From Limnochorda pilosa (GTDB lineage: Bacteria > Bacillota > Limnochordia > Limnochordales > Limnochordaceae): a stretch of DNA of 64,000 nt. Below are positions 23,491 to 32,075 of this stretch, in pieces. The position numbers and the translations under genes were made by a program. The DNA lies in assembly GCF_001544015.1 (NCBI RefSeq), contig NZ_AP014924.1, positions 930,001 to 994,000 on the forward strand. Reading direction: 5' to 3'. The notes under the pieces are model-generated. The model had not been told where the DNA came from. It saw nothing but the letters and a program-made list of their open reading frames with translations, and did not search any database. How positions within the stretch are numbered: the stretch's first letter is position 1; each line of letters starts with the position of its first letter.

Positions 23491-24424
23491 CTACAACGAT
23501 TCCACCAGGCTCCGGACGCCCCGGCCGCCGCGGTTCAGGAAATGGGTGTAGATCATGCTGGTTCGTACGTCCTTGTGCCTAGGAGCTCCTGGACTGTACG
23601 GATGTCGTGCCATCGGCCAGCAGGTGCGTCGCGAAGGAATGACGGAACGCGTGACAGGAGGCTCGCTTGGTCAGCCCGGCGCGCCGGACCGCCTGGGCCA
23701 CGGCCTTTTGGACCAGGGATCCGTGCATGTGGTGCCGGCCCTGCTGGCCCGTCCTTGGATTCCTCCAGCGCCTTGCCTGCGGGAAGACCCACCGCCAGCG
23801 CCAGTCCGCGGCTGCGCGCGGGTACTTTGGTGCGACGGCCTGCGGCAGTTCGACCTGGCCCCAGCCCTCGCGCAGGTCCCGTTCGTGGGTCGCTTTGACG
23901 GCGCGTAGATGCCTTCGGAGGGGCTCTTTGAGCTCCTCCGGAAGCATCGTCATCCGATCCTTGGCCCCCCTGCCGTCCCTAACCAGGATCTCGCCTCGGG
24001 CGACGTCGATATCTTGGACCCACAGGCTGAGGCACTCGGTCAGCCGGAGCCCGGAGCGATACATCAGCGAGGCGATGAGCCCGTAGGCTCCTTCGAGCTC
24101 GGCGAGGACGGCCTTCACTTCCTCCTTCGTGAGGACAACAGGGAGCCGGCGCGGTTTTCGGGCCCGGATCACGGACCCCAGGTCGCCCAGGTCACGGCGG
24201 AGCACGTTTCGGTAGAGGAAGAGCAGGGCACTAAGGGCCTGATTCCGGGTGGAAGCGCTCACCTTCTCGTGGGTGGCCAGGTGGCTCAGGAACGCGTTGA
24301 TCTCTGCTTCCCCCATCTCCGCCGGATGGCGCAGGTTCTGAAAGCGGATGAACCGTCTCACCCACAAGCAGTAGCTCTCTTCGGTCCTTTGGCTGTAGTG
24401 GCGTGAACGGAGCGCTTCTCTCAA
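23491..24424 (-). pseudogene. intI: integron integrase IntI, frameshifted at the C-terminus
   Basis: Tyrosine recombinase with the integron-specific insert (APKYPRAAADWRWRWVFPQA and GRHHMHGSLVQKAVAQAVRR). Catalytic Arg in SGLRLTE and the HAFRHSFATHL box are present. The frame then breaks: reading resumes in a second frame at DIRTVQELL and in a third at [20 protein letters not shown], ending VRSLVESL, stop 23493-23491. Each break needs one missing base, and both fall at GGCAC where GGCCAC would restore the frame. As written the protein lacks the GH histidine and the Tyr nucleophile. TTG 24424 is the first usual start, but homology (PKLLDQLREAL) begins 8 codons earlier. Confidence 0.92.
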
Positions 24425-24810
24425 CTGATCAAGCAGCTTGGGCTTGGGTATTCGGTTGCCGGTGGTGTCGTTACGGCCTTTGTCGGCACTGCGGACGGCG
24501 CTGGAGTTCAGGGGTACGCTGCCCGTGGCGCCAGGACGTGGTACGTGCCTTGGAAGCTCCGTCTAGAGGTCGCTCCTTCCAACCGGAGCCTTGCTGCTTC
24601 ACCGGACCCACCTCGACTCTCGGGCCCCATGGGCATCGCAGGCTCCGCGGAGCGGAGGAACCTACGGGCGATGGTTCGACAGGAAGGCGGCCAATCCTTC
24701 CAATATCTGACCCTCTTCGGTGCTGGTCGATAACTTCGAACTACGACGGTAGCGGACGACCGAGGATCACCGAATCACCAGGCCTCGTCATCGGGTTCCC
24801 GCACCTGGAT
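24425..24810. other. upstream of intI, no gene seen
   Basis: About 390 bp with no frame of protein character on either strand beyond the integrase N-terminal extension (to ~24450). No clear LexA box or good promoter for intI was found. Confidence 0.5.
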
Positions 24811-24933
24811 CTAGGGCTCCTCTTCGATCTCGTCGTCGGCGACGAAACAGATGCGCATGCCCCATCCCGCAAAGGTGGTGAGCACCCTACCGAACTCCTC
24901 CAGCGACAGCTCCCGGCCATCAATCTCAATCAC
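24811..24933 (-). CDS. very small protein, remnant of a DUF7713-like family
   Basis: 40 codons from GTG 24933. VIEIDGRELSLEEFGRVLTT then FAGWGMRICFVADDEIEEEP. This IDGRE-x-x-W/L-EEFGRML...GW pattern is the end of longer small proteins of unknown function; a stop lies 27 nt upstream of the start. Likely the C-terminal leftover of one. Confidence 0.4.
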   Translation of the reverse strand: MIEIDGRELSLEEFGRVLTTFAGWGMRICFVADDEIEEEP

Positions 24934-25135
24934 AGCTTGATTGTCGGGGCCAGCGCTCCCTCAGGGTGGATCTTGGGCGTCCGCGGCGTGGGTCGTCCCG
25001 ACCCACCGCTCACGCGGACGGTCTCTGACGCCGATGCGCCGGTGTACCTTCCCACAGTTCCTGCCAGCCGGGACTCCGGCCCGGCGCCTCGGGGTTACCC
25101 CTACAGGGTCGCCCTGAGATGCTCTGAGGGCGCCC

Positions 25136-25402
25136 TCAGTCCTTGGCGGATCCCAGGGCTCGCTCAGCCTTCGGTCGGTCTTCAACGACGCAGAAGAGGT
25201 TGCCGTCGGGATCTTCCAGGACGACATAATCGGCATCGGGTGGGTACCTCCACGGGTAGCGCCTGGCGCCGAGCCCGACCAGCCTTTCCACTTCTCCTTT
25301 CTGGTCGCCCGTGTACAAATCAAGGTGGAGCCAGCTTCGCTTGCCGCTACGGGGTTCCGGTGCCCGGTCGAAGGACAGGTTCGGTCCTCTCCCCAGAGTG
25401 AC
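25136..25402 (-). pseudogene. VOC (glyoxalase-like) protein, N-terminus lost
   Basis: Frame reads GRGPNLSFDRAPEPRSGKRS, WLHLDLYTGDQKGEVERLVG, VVLEDPDGNLFCVVE, the C-terminal module of a VOC protein with the metal-type His/Glu positions. It follows directly, in the same frame, the stop codon of the gene at 25403-25807, so its N-terminal module has been replaced. A fuller paralogue lies at 30507-30869. Confidence 0.8.
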
Positions 25403-25807
25403 TCAGGAACGGCGCGCCTGGAGCGCCGCCTGAACCCAATCCGGAAGTTCAGTAGGCACGTTCTCCGTCCATTTCCGATCGATGCCAACGATGTCTCCGA
25501 AGGCGATGAATTCACGCCAGGTGGTCTTGTCGGAGGCCTTGGCCCAGAAGAAGCTCCCCGAGAGGACGACGCAGAGGTTGTCGCCTTCGAGGAAATGAGC
25601 GTACCAGTGAGGGCGCATCGCCCGCGCCAGGGAAGGCAAGCGTTCGTGCAGGGTCTTGGCGTCAATCTGATACCAGCAGACGTGCCAGGTGGAAGCGTCA
25701 GGATCGTCGGGCACCTCTACGACACGTTCGGCAACGGGTGTCCAGCCGGTCAGGGGCTCCAGGCTCTCGAGGCTCTCCAGGATGACACAGCCGACAAACG
25801 CAGGCAC
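25403..25807 (-). CDS. conserved hypothetical protein, 134 aa
   Basis: GTG 25807. Sequence MPAFVGCVILESLESLEPLT..GWTPVAERVVEVPDDP..ASTWHVCWYQIDAKTLHERLP..MRPHWYAHFLEGDNLCVVLSG has a regular alpha/beta pattern and looks like a complete small cytoplasmic protein, no membrane segment. I do not recognise a characterised family. Confidence 0.7.
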   Translation of the reverse strand: MPAFVGCVILESLESLEPLTGWTPVAERVVEVPDDPDASTWHVCWYQIDAKTLHERLPSLARAMRPHWYAHFLEGDNLCVVLSGSFFWAKASDKTTWREFIAFGDIVGIDRKWTENVPTELPDWVQAALQARRS

Positions 25808-25911
25808 GACAGGCGTCCCCCTTCCCCTTGGTCATGACAGTCCTGCGTAAGCTTGTCCGGCCGACCGCCGGGCCCGCCTGGACCTCCCTCTGCGTCCACT
25901 GCGGCCGCCCG

Positions 25912-26676
25912 TCAGGCTTCCGAATGCTCGGTACGGGGCGGTCTCACCCAGATCCATCCCTCGCGTTCCGCCCGAGCGCGATCCAGCGGCGGCATGACGT
26001 TCCCCTCCAGGAAGTCGGCAGCGGCGACAACGCACAACGCCGCATCGAGCACATCAGCGCTGCTCTCGAACGTCCCGACGTCCTCCGGGAAGATGGTCCC
26101 CTCGCGGCGCAACGCATCCAGGATGCGAACCCGCTCCAGCTTGGCGTCGGTGCTCTTGTAACCGATCGGCCTGATACCGCGGGCGACCAGCGTCGCCGCC
26201 GGATAGACCTCTATCGCGGCCACGGGCGCCGGGGGCGCCCCGGGTTGCCAGCCTAGCGGGATCTCCAAACCCAACCTCGACCGTAACTCAGCCAGGAGCG
26301 AGAGGGCGGCGTGGGCGGTACGAGCAATGCGGTCCGCGCCCACGTCCAGAGGCCTCTTGCCCAGCCTGGCTTGAACGAACCTGTCGCTCTCGCGGCGGAA
26401 CATGGCGTCCGGAGAGACGGCCAAGCCCTCTCCTGCACGGTGGTGCATCAAGGCCTCGGCCAGCTCGAGGGGCCATCCCAGGGGCGCGTCGAGGGCCAGG
26501 AGGGTCGGGCGCTCGGGAGGCCGGCACTCCCCGAGGATGGTCTCGACCGCGGTCTTCCCCATTCCGCAGCGGACGCCCCGACGAACCCCGAGCCTTCCGT
26601 TCTCCCACACGCCGACCGCCACACCGATCCTGGACTCGTCGGTGGCGCAGTCAACCCCGATAAGCCGAACCTCCAC
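25912..26676 (-). CDS. DUF429 protein (predicted RNase H-like nuclease)
   Basis: 254 residues from GTG 26676; the longer frame upstream lacks protein character. Starts EVRLIGVDCATDESRIGVAV with the first Asp of an RNase H-like fold, then LLALDAPLGWPLELAEAL, FRRESDRFVQARLGKRPLDV, AAIEVYPAATLVARG, YKS, and SSADVLDAALCVVAAADFLE, the conserved blocks of DUF429. Fold and acidic residues suggest a nuclease; substrate unknown. Confidence 0.85.
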   Translation of the reverse strand: MEVRLIGVDCATDESRIGVAVGVWENGRLGVRRGVRCGMGKTAVETILGECRPPERPTLLALDAPLGWPLELAEALMHHRAGEGLAVSPDAMFRRESDRFVQARLGKRPLDVGADRIARTAHAALSLLAELRSRLGLEIPLGWQPGAPPAPVAAIEVYPAATLVARGIRPIGYKSTDAKLERVRILDALRREGTIFPEDVGTFESSADVLDAALCVVAAADFLEGNVMPPLDRARAEREGWIWVRPPRTEHSEA

Positions 26677-26755
26677 GGCTGGACGCCCCCAGTGCGTCTT
26701 GCGACCCGGCGCAGGAGCGGAGGCTGCATCTTCTCGCTCGAGGCCACCTGCCGTC

Positions 26756-27097
26756 CTATCCCGGCGTCGCATCCTTCACACTCCCGGGAACCACCTTCCC
26801 GCCGAGCTCGAAAACCAGCTCCAGATCCGACAGGGCCGTCCACAGCTCGCGGACCTTGCCGCCAGCAATCCGGAAGATGAGCATGCCCGTCTCCCGTACC
26901 GGCTTGCTGCTCGCCGGAAGGCCGAGGAGCCCGCCTCGGTACGTCGACTGCCCAGAATACCGGACCACCGCCTTCTCGCCCACACTCAAGATCTCGTGGA
27001 TCGTCCAGACTTGATCGGTGAACGCCTGGCAATACCACCGGAGCCACTCTTTGAAGGCGGCGGGATTGGCGTTGCCCGCCCGCTTGCCAGACATCAC
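26756..27097 (-). CDS. SnoaL-like ester-cyclase-type protein, short N-terminus
   Basis: 113 residues. QAFTDQVWTIHEILSVGEKA, VVRYSGQSTYRGGLLGLPAS and VRETGMLIFRIAGGKVRELW are typical of the SnoaL-like NTF2 superfamily. The first ~25 residues usual for the family are missing, and an in-frame TAG lies just before the start, so it may be 5'-truncated. Confidence 0.7.
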   Translation of the reverse strand: MMSGKRAGNANPAAFKEWLRWYCQAFTDQVWTIHEILSVGEKAVVRYSGQSTYRGGLLGLPASSKPVRETGMLIFRIAGGKVRELWTALSDLELVFELGGKVVPGSVKDATPG

Positions 27098-27133
27098 CTA
27101 CTGCTCCCGAAATGCTTCGACCCACCGCTCGAG

Positions 27134-28309
27134 CTACCGGTACCTGCCCCGGGCGGCCACGCGGATCTCCCTGACGACCCGCCCGTCCCGGCACCCGTAG
27201 AGGACGTCGCTCAGATTGACGGCCGGGCAGACGTGGTTGGGAATCACCCGGAGCCGGTCGCCCACCCGGAGCTCCCCGCCGGCGGGGTCCACCGAGAGGA
27301 TGCCGTGCTCCTCGCTCAGCCGCTCGAGCTTCAGATCGGGCCGGCCCGCGATGAGCCCGAACGAAGGAGCACCGCCTGCGGCCGGGTCCGAGGAGAGCAC
27401 CTTGCTGCCCGCATCAACGATGGCCCGATCGGGAGAGGGCCGGCTGACGACGGTCGTCAGCACGGTGAGGGCGCAGTCCGCTTCGCTCGCCGCCCAGCGC
27501 TCGACGGTGTTCCGATCGTTGAAGACGTAGGTGCCGGGGCGAATCTCCGTGACGCCGGGTACCTGGGCTTCGAAGGCGGCCCCCGTCGTCGACCCCGGGC
27601 TGACATGCTCGATGGCCAGCCGCCGCTTGCGAAGCGTCTCAGCCGTCTCGACCAGGGCCTCGGCCGCCCGGCGCGCCGCTTCGGCCAGGGCAGGCTGCGA
27701 CGACGCGGCCGCCAGGTGACCGGCGTGCGACATGAGCCCGACCACCTCGAGCCCCCGGATCCGTGCGACACGCTCAGCCAGTTCCACCGTCGCCGCACCG
27801 GGCGGCAGCCCCAGGCGCCGGTGCCCAGTGTCCACGTCAATGCAGACCCTGGCCGTCGCGCGGCCGCTTCTCCGCACGGCCTGTGCGACGGACTCGGCGG
27901 CCTCCACCGAGTCGACGGCAAGCATGAGATCGACCTCGTTCAGCAGGCGCTCGAGGCGGCGGAGCTTTGGCTCTCCCACGATCGGATAGGCGACGAAGAT
28001 GTCGGTGATGCCCGCTTCGATCATCACCTCAGCCTCGCCTAGCTTGGCCACGGTGATCCCGGCCGCGCCCGCCCGGATCTGCCGGTGGGCGATCCAGGGC
28101 GACTTGTGGGTCTTGACGTGGGGCCGAAGGCGAACGCCCGCCTGCCGGGCGAGGGCGGCCATCCGCTCGATGTTCCAATCCATGACGTCCAGATCCACCA
28201 CAAGCGCCGGTGTATCAAGTTCCTCGAGAAGGGACGGCCCCTCCACCCGTACCACCTCCGCACCGTGCTGGCTTTCCACTCTGATGGGCGGGTCCCTCCG
28301 CTCACCCAT
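27134..28309 (-). CDS. PLP-dependent D-threonine aldolase / D-serine dehydratase-like enzyme
   Basis: 391 residues. Alanine-racemase-type barrel: LDTPALVVDLDVMDWNIERM, then the PLP lysine in RPHVKTHKSP, CIDVDTGHRRLGL, VSPGSTTG. C-terminal beta domain ends PNHVCPAVNLSD, the His-x-Cys metal site of DSD1/D-threonine aldolase enzymes. Splits or dehydrates D-beta-hydroxy amino acids with PLP and a divalent metal. Stands alone on the minus strand. Confidence 0.88.
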   Translation of the reverse strand: MGERRDPPIRVESQHGAEVVRVEGPSLLEELDTPALVVDLDVMDWNIERMAALARQAGVRLRPHVKTHKSPWIAHRQIRAGAAGITVAKLGEAEVMIEAGITDIFVAYPIVGEPKLRRLERLLNEVDLMLAVDSVEAAESVAQAVRRSGRATARVCIDVDTGHRRLGLPPGAATVELAERVARIRGLEVVGLMSHAGHLAAASSQPALAEAARRAAEALVETAETLRKRRLAIEHVSPGSTTGAAFEAQVPGVTEIRPGTYVFNDRNTVERWAASEADCALTVLTTVVSRPSPDRAIVDAGSKVLSSDPAAGGAPSFGLIAGRPDLKLERLSEEHGILSVDPAGGELRVGDRLRVIPNHVCPAVNLSDVLYGCRDGRVVREIRVAARGRYR

Positions 28310-28390
28310 GTTCCCACCTACCCTGAGAAGAGCAGTGCTACGAGCAGTGGAGACCCCTGCGTGAGCACGGTCTCGCCCGGCGCGCCTATC

Positions 28391-29101
28391 TCACGCCCGG
28401 TGGCTCCGGTCGTACTCGCGCACGATCCGCCGGATGCTCTTCCAGTGAAGCCGCTCATGCCAGACGAGCCTGCGCAGGACCTTCCGGACCGACCAGACCT
28501 CGTCGGTCTCGCGGACGCGCGCCCTGTCGGAGCTGGAGCTGAGCTCCTCCAGGAAGCGAAGCGTCTCCTGGCGGGACACCCGCAACTGGTCCTGCCAGGC
28601 CATCTCCCTGAGAGCCTGGGGGTGGAAGGCCGGGCGCCACCCGACGCTGGGAAGGTAGTATCCGACCTCGGTGAGCGCAACGTGTTCCACGACCTGTCGG
28701 ACGCTCTTCCACCATGCGAAGGGAGCGAAGCGCCTGTACGGGGGATCCCAGTCGAGCACGTCGTCGGACAAGGGCGCAACCGCCTCCAGGAGGCCGCGGC
28801 GGGTGCATTGCAGCAGGTGGATGCAGCGAGAGACCTCCTCCGCCGTCGCCGGCGCGAGGTCGTCCTGAAAGGCGACTTCGTCGCCGATGATCTCCTCGAC
28901 CACCTCGACGGCCCCCGCCTCCTCGACGGACGTACCCGCACCGCACTGCTCCAGCCACAGGCGGTACTCGCCGTACTTGACGGGCACTCGCTTCAGGACC
29001 TCGGTCCGGGAGGGTGCCCAGGTCGCGAAGCCGAGGTGGTCGAGCGACCACGCGCTCCACCCTTGCTCATCCCCCTCCCACCGATGAAGCCAGACGCGCA
29101 A
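28391..29101 (-). CDS. DinB-superfamily protein with N-terminal HicB-like module
   Basis: 236 residues. ~1-70: small alpha/beta module (WSAWSLDHLGFATWAPSRTE) like HicB/UPF0150 domains. ~85-230: four-helix DinB bundle with metal-ligand histidines in QVVEHVALTE and VWHERLHWKSI. DinB proteins are metal-dependent thiol transferases or unknowns; partner thiol not known. Confidence 0.8.
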   Translation of the reverse strand: MRVWLHRWEGDEQGWSAWSLDHLGFATWAPSRTEVLKRVPVKYGEYRLWLEQCGAGTSVEEAGAVEVVEEIIGDEVAFQDDLAPATAEEVSRCIHLLQCTRRGLLEAVAPLSDDVLDWDPPYRRFAPFAWWKSVRQVVEHVALTEVGYYLPSVGWRPAFHPQALREMAWQDQLRVSRQETLRFLEELSSSSDRARVRETDEVWSVRKVLRRLVWHERLHWKSIRRIVREYDRSHRA

Positions 29102-29176
29102 CCTACCTTCACCTCCCGTAGGTGGAGTCGCAATGGGCCGCGGAGCCAGAAGATCTCCAGACCGCCTGGCTCCGAC

Positions 29177-29619
29177 TCACACGGCGGAGGACCGTCGCAG
29201 GAAGGCCAGGGTTCGATCCCACGCCAGGGTGGCTGCCGATGGGTTGTATGCCTGCGGGCGGTCAGGTTCGATGAACCAGTGTCCGGTGCCGCATAGCGAT
29301 AGAAGGTCACCGGGCGGCCCGCACGCCTCAGGGATGCCTCCAGCTCGGCGAGAAACGCGGTGGCAGCCGCGATCTCGGCCTTGGCCTGGAGGTGGTTGGC
29401 GTCAAGCGCTTTGCCCAGGGCTTCCGCATCGGCAATGGTCTTTGCGACCTTGCCGTGATAGAGGTCTGGGGCGAATGCCACGAAACCAGATTCGGCCAGT
29501 TGCGTGCAGATGCCCTTCATGGTGTCGCTCAAGCCCCACCAGGCGTGAAGGACCAGGACGCCGGGCCCCTTGCCAGTGGGCGGAACGGCGAGAAACGCTC
29601 CTCGGCCCCCCGGGATCAC
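29177..29619 (-). pseudogene. dienelactone hydrolase-like gene, internal deletion plus frameshift
   Basis: Opens as a DLH enzyme (GVLVLHAWWGLSDTMKGICT, FAPDLYHGKVAKTIADAEAL). It then jumps from the residue ~80 helix straight to RRAGRPVTFYRY, skipping the nucleophile elbow and catalytic Asp (~80 residues deleted in frame). One missing base next to CTATGC then shifts the frame: GTGHWFIEPDRPQAYNPSAA..TLAWDRTLAFLRR is read in another frame to stop 29177. Start GTG overlaps the LysE stop. Certainly inactive. Confidence 0.88.
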
Positions 29620-30230
29620 CGGCGGGTGAATGCGAGCTCAACGGCCAGCCCTGCGAAGACGACGGCGAACGACCTCTGGATCCACCGGATCGAACGGGGC
29701 ATCGCGCTGAGGGCTTTGCGTGCCCCGCCTGCGAGGAGGGCATACAGGCAGAAGACCACCAGGGTCATCAGCATGAAGACGGCGCTCAGGCCGACGAGCT
29801 GCCGGGTCGCCGAGAGCACTCCCGGTGTGATGAACTGGGGCAGGAAGGCCAGGAAGAAGATGGTCAGCTTGGGGTTCAGGATGTTGAGGGCTACCCCTCT
29901 CAAGGCCACCTTCACGAGGCTGCTTTCGGTCGACTCATGCCCGATCGCGAGCGCGCCCGTCTCCTTCCACATCTGCCAGGCCAGAAAGAGCAGGTAGGCG
30001 GAGCCCCCGTACTTGACGACCGAGAAGACCGTCGCGCTCACGTGCATGATTGCAGAGAGGCCGAGCGCGCTCGCCAGCAGGTGCGGGAGGATCCCGAGCG
30101 TGCACCCGAGGGCCGCCGCGATGCCGGCGCGCCCGCCGCGGGCCATCCCGTTCGAAAGCGTGTACAAGACGCCGGTACCAGGCATCACGACGACGATCAA
30201 GGATGTGAGCAGGAACTGCGTGGTAAGCAT
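29616..30230 (-). CDS. LysE/RhtB-family amino-acid exporter
   Basis: 204 residues from ATG 30230 (GGGGGTG upstream). Six helices; PGTGVLYTLSNGMARGGRAG is the family N-terminal motif (P-G-P/T), and VALRGVALNILNPKLTIFFL carries the conserved N-x-x-N-P-K. Exports amino acids or similar solutes. Coupled by a 4-bp overlap to the broken hydrolase gene. Confidence 0.9.
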   Translation of the reverse strand: MLTTQFLLTSLIVVVMPGTGVLYTLSNGMARGGRAGIAAALGCTLGILPHLLASALGLSAIMHVSATVFSVVKYGGSAYLLFLAWQMWKETGALAIGHESTESSLVKVALRGVALNILNPKLTIFFLAFLPQFITPGVLSATRQLVGLSAVFMLMTLVVFCLYALLAGGARKALSAMPRSIRWIQRSFAVVFAGLAVELAFTRR

Positions 30231-30506
30231 ACTGCACCCCCATCGTCCGGTGAGCCCCCGCAAGCAATGTCTCTGGCTTAAGCGACCTGGGGTGTCGACG
30301 GCGCCTCCTGCACAGACCATCCTCGGGTGAAACTCCGGGAGCACCACGGCTTATCCCTATGGGTACGTCGCCGTAACATCTGATCCTTCCCAGTTCGTCC
30401 CCAGTTCGTCCCGGCGGGTCGTCCGGGCCGGTCCCTCAAGGGCCGCTCCTCCAGGGCCGCCCCAGGATCCTCTGAGGGCAGTGCTCGGCGCCTTGCGGGT
30501 GCTCGC

Positions 30507-30869
30507 TTAGCTTTCAGTTGGGTCCTCAACGACGCAGAAGAGGTTGGCGTCGGGATCTTCCAGGACAACGCAATCCGCATCGGGAGGGTACCGCCACGGG
30601 TAGCGCCTGACGCCGAGACCGACCAGCCGTTCGACCTCACCTTGTTGGTCGCCTGTGTTCAGATCGAGATGGAGCCAGCTTCGCTTCCCGCGACGGGTTT
30701 CCGGCGCTCGGTCGAAGGAGAGGTTCGGCCCCTTCCCCAGGGGATCCCGGAGAATGACCCAGTCCGAGGCTCGAGGCTCTCAAGCAACGTAGTTCAGCGC
30801 CCGCTCCCAGAAAGCTACCATGCGGTCGAACTCGTAGCACCTGATCACGATCGATCCGATCTTCGTCTG
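30507..30869 (-). pseudogene. VOC (glyoxalase-like) gene with one internal stop codon
   Basis: Both VOC modules are present in one frame: KIGSIVIRCYEFDRMVAFWE..ALNYVA, TGA (30782-30780), then EPRASDWVILRDPLGKGPNL..SWLHLDLNTGDQQGEVERLV..VVLEDPDANLFCVVEDPTES, TAA (30509-30507). TGA replaces a codon that is probably CGA (Arg). Everything else is intact, so the lesion is recent or a base error. Close paralogue of the fragment at 25136-25402. Confidence 0.88.
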
Positions 30870-31162
30870 GTATCGATCCCTCCTTCGTGCCGGCTTTCGT
30901 CCGTCACGCGCAGCAACGGATTCGTACGGGACCCCACATGAGGATAGACCTACCGACGGGTGATGGGCGCCGTCGCTTCCAGGTGTCGCCATGCCGGTTC
31001 CGTAGCAAATCCATTCGAAAAGCATGCCCAGCAGGAAACTGGCTGCGATGGCCCATCACGTCCCGGCCCCCGGCCGCGTCCCCACCCCACCCGCGAGCAG
31101 GCCAAGAACTCCGCCCGTCGGGGTCGGCGGGATGTCAAGGCCCGCGTGTTGCGAACAGCACT

Positions 31163-31837
31163 TCAGGGTACTCCTCCGCCAGCCCCTCCAGCGGCACCTC
31201 CGGCGGGCCCTTCAGGTGCCGGTCGGAAGAAGGCCAGGGCGTAGGCTGTGACGATCTGGTGCGCCCGCTGCGGGTCCAGCGACCCGGTGAGGCCCGACCG
31301 GGAGCTTATGGGCGAGAGGAGCAGGGCATCGGAGAAGTCCTGGTGAAACATCCCCGGCACCTGCACGATGTAGCCGTCGCCCGCAAGGCGGTCGAAGACG
31401 GCCCACATGGTGTTCAGGATGTCGGATTGGCCCCAACCCTCCCGCCGCATGGTCTCTGCGTCCCGGGTTATCCAGAGGGTCGGCTACTTCAGGCCTTCAC
31501 GGACCACGTCAGCCGACATGAAGACGTCCATTACCAGGCAAGCCCTGAACCTGGGCTCCATCCGGCAGGCTTCGGCGGTGATCGCGCCGCCCAGCGACAG
31601 CCCGGCGATGGCAGCCCGATCCAGGTCCAGCCGCCCCTCCAGGACGCCCTGCGGATCCGCCTCGTTCAGGGCTGCCAGTTGATTCAGCGTGCAGACCGCA
31701 TCTTGGGCCAGAAAGGGGATCATGCGGTCAGACGGGCGACCGGCGCCATGATCTGGGCATCTTCCATGTACGGAGCCCGCGCAGAGGAGGGGTCGACCGT
31801 GGCTGGATAACCTGGATAGGCTTACAGCTCCTTCCAT
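31163..31837 (-). pseudogene. alpha/beta hydrolase (PAF-acetylhydrolase/chlorophyllase-like) with internal stop
   Basis: Nucleophile elbow GLSLGG in AAIAGLSLGGAITAEACRME, then VMDVFMSADVVREGLK, TAG (31486-31484), and in the same frame PTLWITRDAETMRREGWGQS..VFDRLAGDGYIVQVPGMFHQ..DFSDALLL with the catalytic His region. TAG probably replaces CAG. A further frame change near 31720 separates a plausible N-terminal part (ARAPYMEDAQIMAPVAR). Non-functional as written. Confidence 0.78.
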
Positions 31838-31860
31838 ATTCCTGGGGGAGACTCAGGCAC

Positions 31861-32075
31861 TGCACCGCCGAGAACGGGATCAAGGAGCTGAAGGACGGGC
31901 TCGGCATCGACTCCATCGGCAAGGAGACCTTCTGGCCCAATGCGGCGGACCTGCTGATCAAGGGCATCGCCTACAACCTGCTGCTCCGGCTCAAGGCGCT
32001 GGCCCCGGCGCCCTATCACCACTACACCGCGACCCGTTTGCAGCTGTGGCCGCACCGAGCTGCATGGCAAGCCAT
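31861..32075 (+). mobile_element. IS1380-type transposase C-terminal fragment
   Basis: Plus-strand residues TAENGIKELKDGLGIDSIGK, FWPNAADLLIKGIAYNLLLR match the C-terminal block (EN.IKELK ... N...L....AYNL) of IS4/IS1380-like transposases. No start, no ends, no inverted repeats: a fossil. Confidence 0.7.

Larger units (their letters stand above)
14296..24424 (-). mobile_element. chromosomal integron: intI pseudogene, attI with Pc, ~13 cassettes
   Basis: Minus-strand cassette genes are each followed by an imperfect inverted repeat starting GCCTAAC-like and ending GTTAGGC-like (attC). All cassettes point away from a promoter at 23317-23345, and an integron-type integrase lies at 23491-24424. 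Eight sites (D,E,F,H,J,K,L,M) share 90-96 bp length and nearly the same arms (minus strand AAGCGTATTCAGCGGACGCC ... GACGTTAG), the hallmark of a sedentary chromosomal integron. Sites G and I (66 and 60 bp) differ and look imported. The three most distal boundaries (A,B,C) are half-sites, suggesting decay at the old end. Confidence 0.93.

Noticed and set aside
26402-28042. Very long open frames on the plus strand here and at 37480-39540 and 40427-43093
   Set aside because: They are antisense shadows of well-supported minus-strand genes in GC-rich DNA, without RBS or protein families.
30780-30782. In-frame TGA of the VOC gene as selenocysteine or programmed readthrough
   Set aside because: No SECIS-like hairpin follows, the position is an ordinary Arg in context, and neighbouring genes show similar decay.
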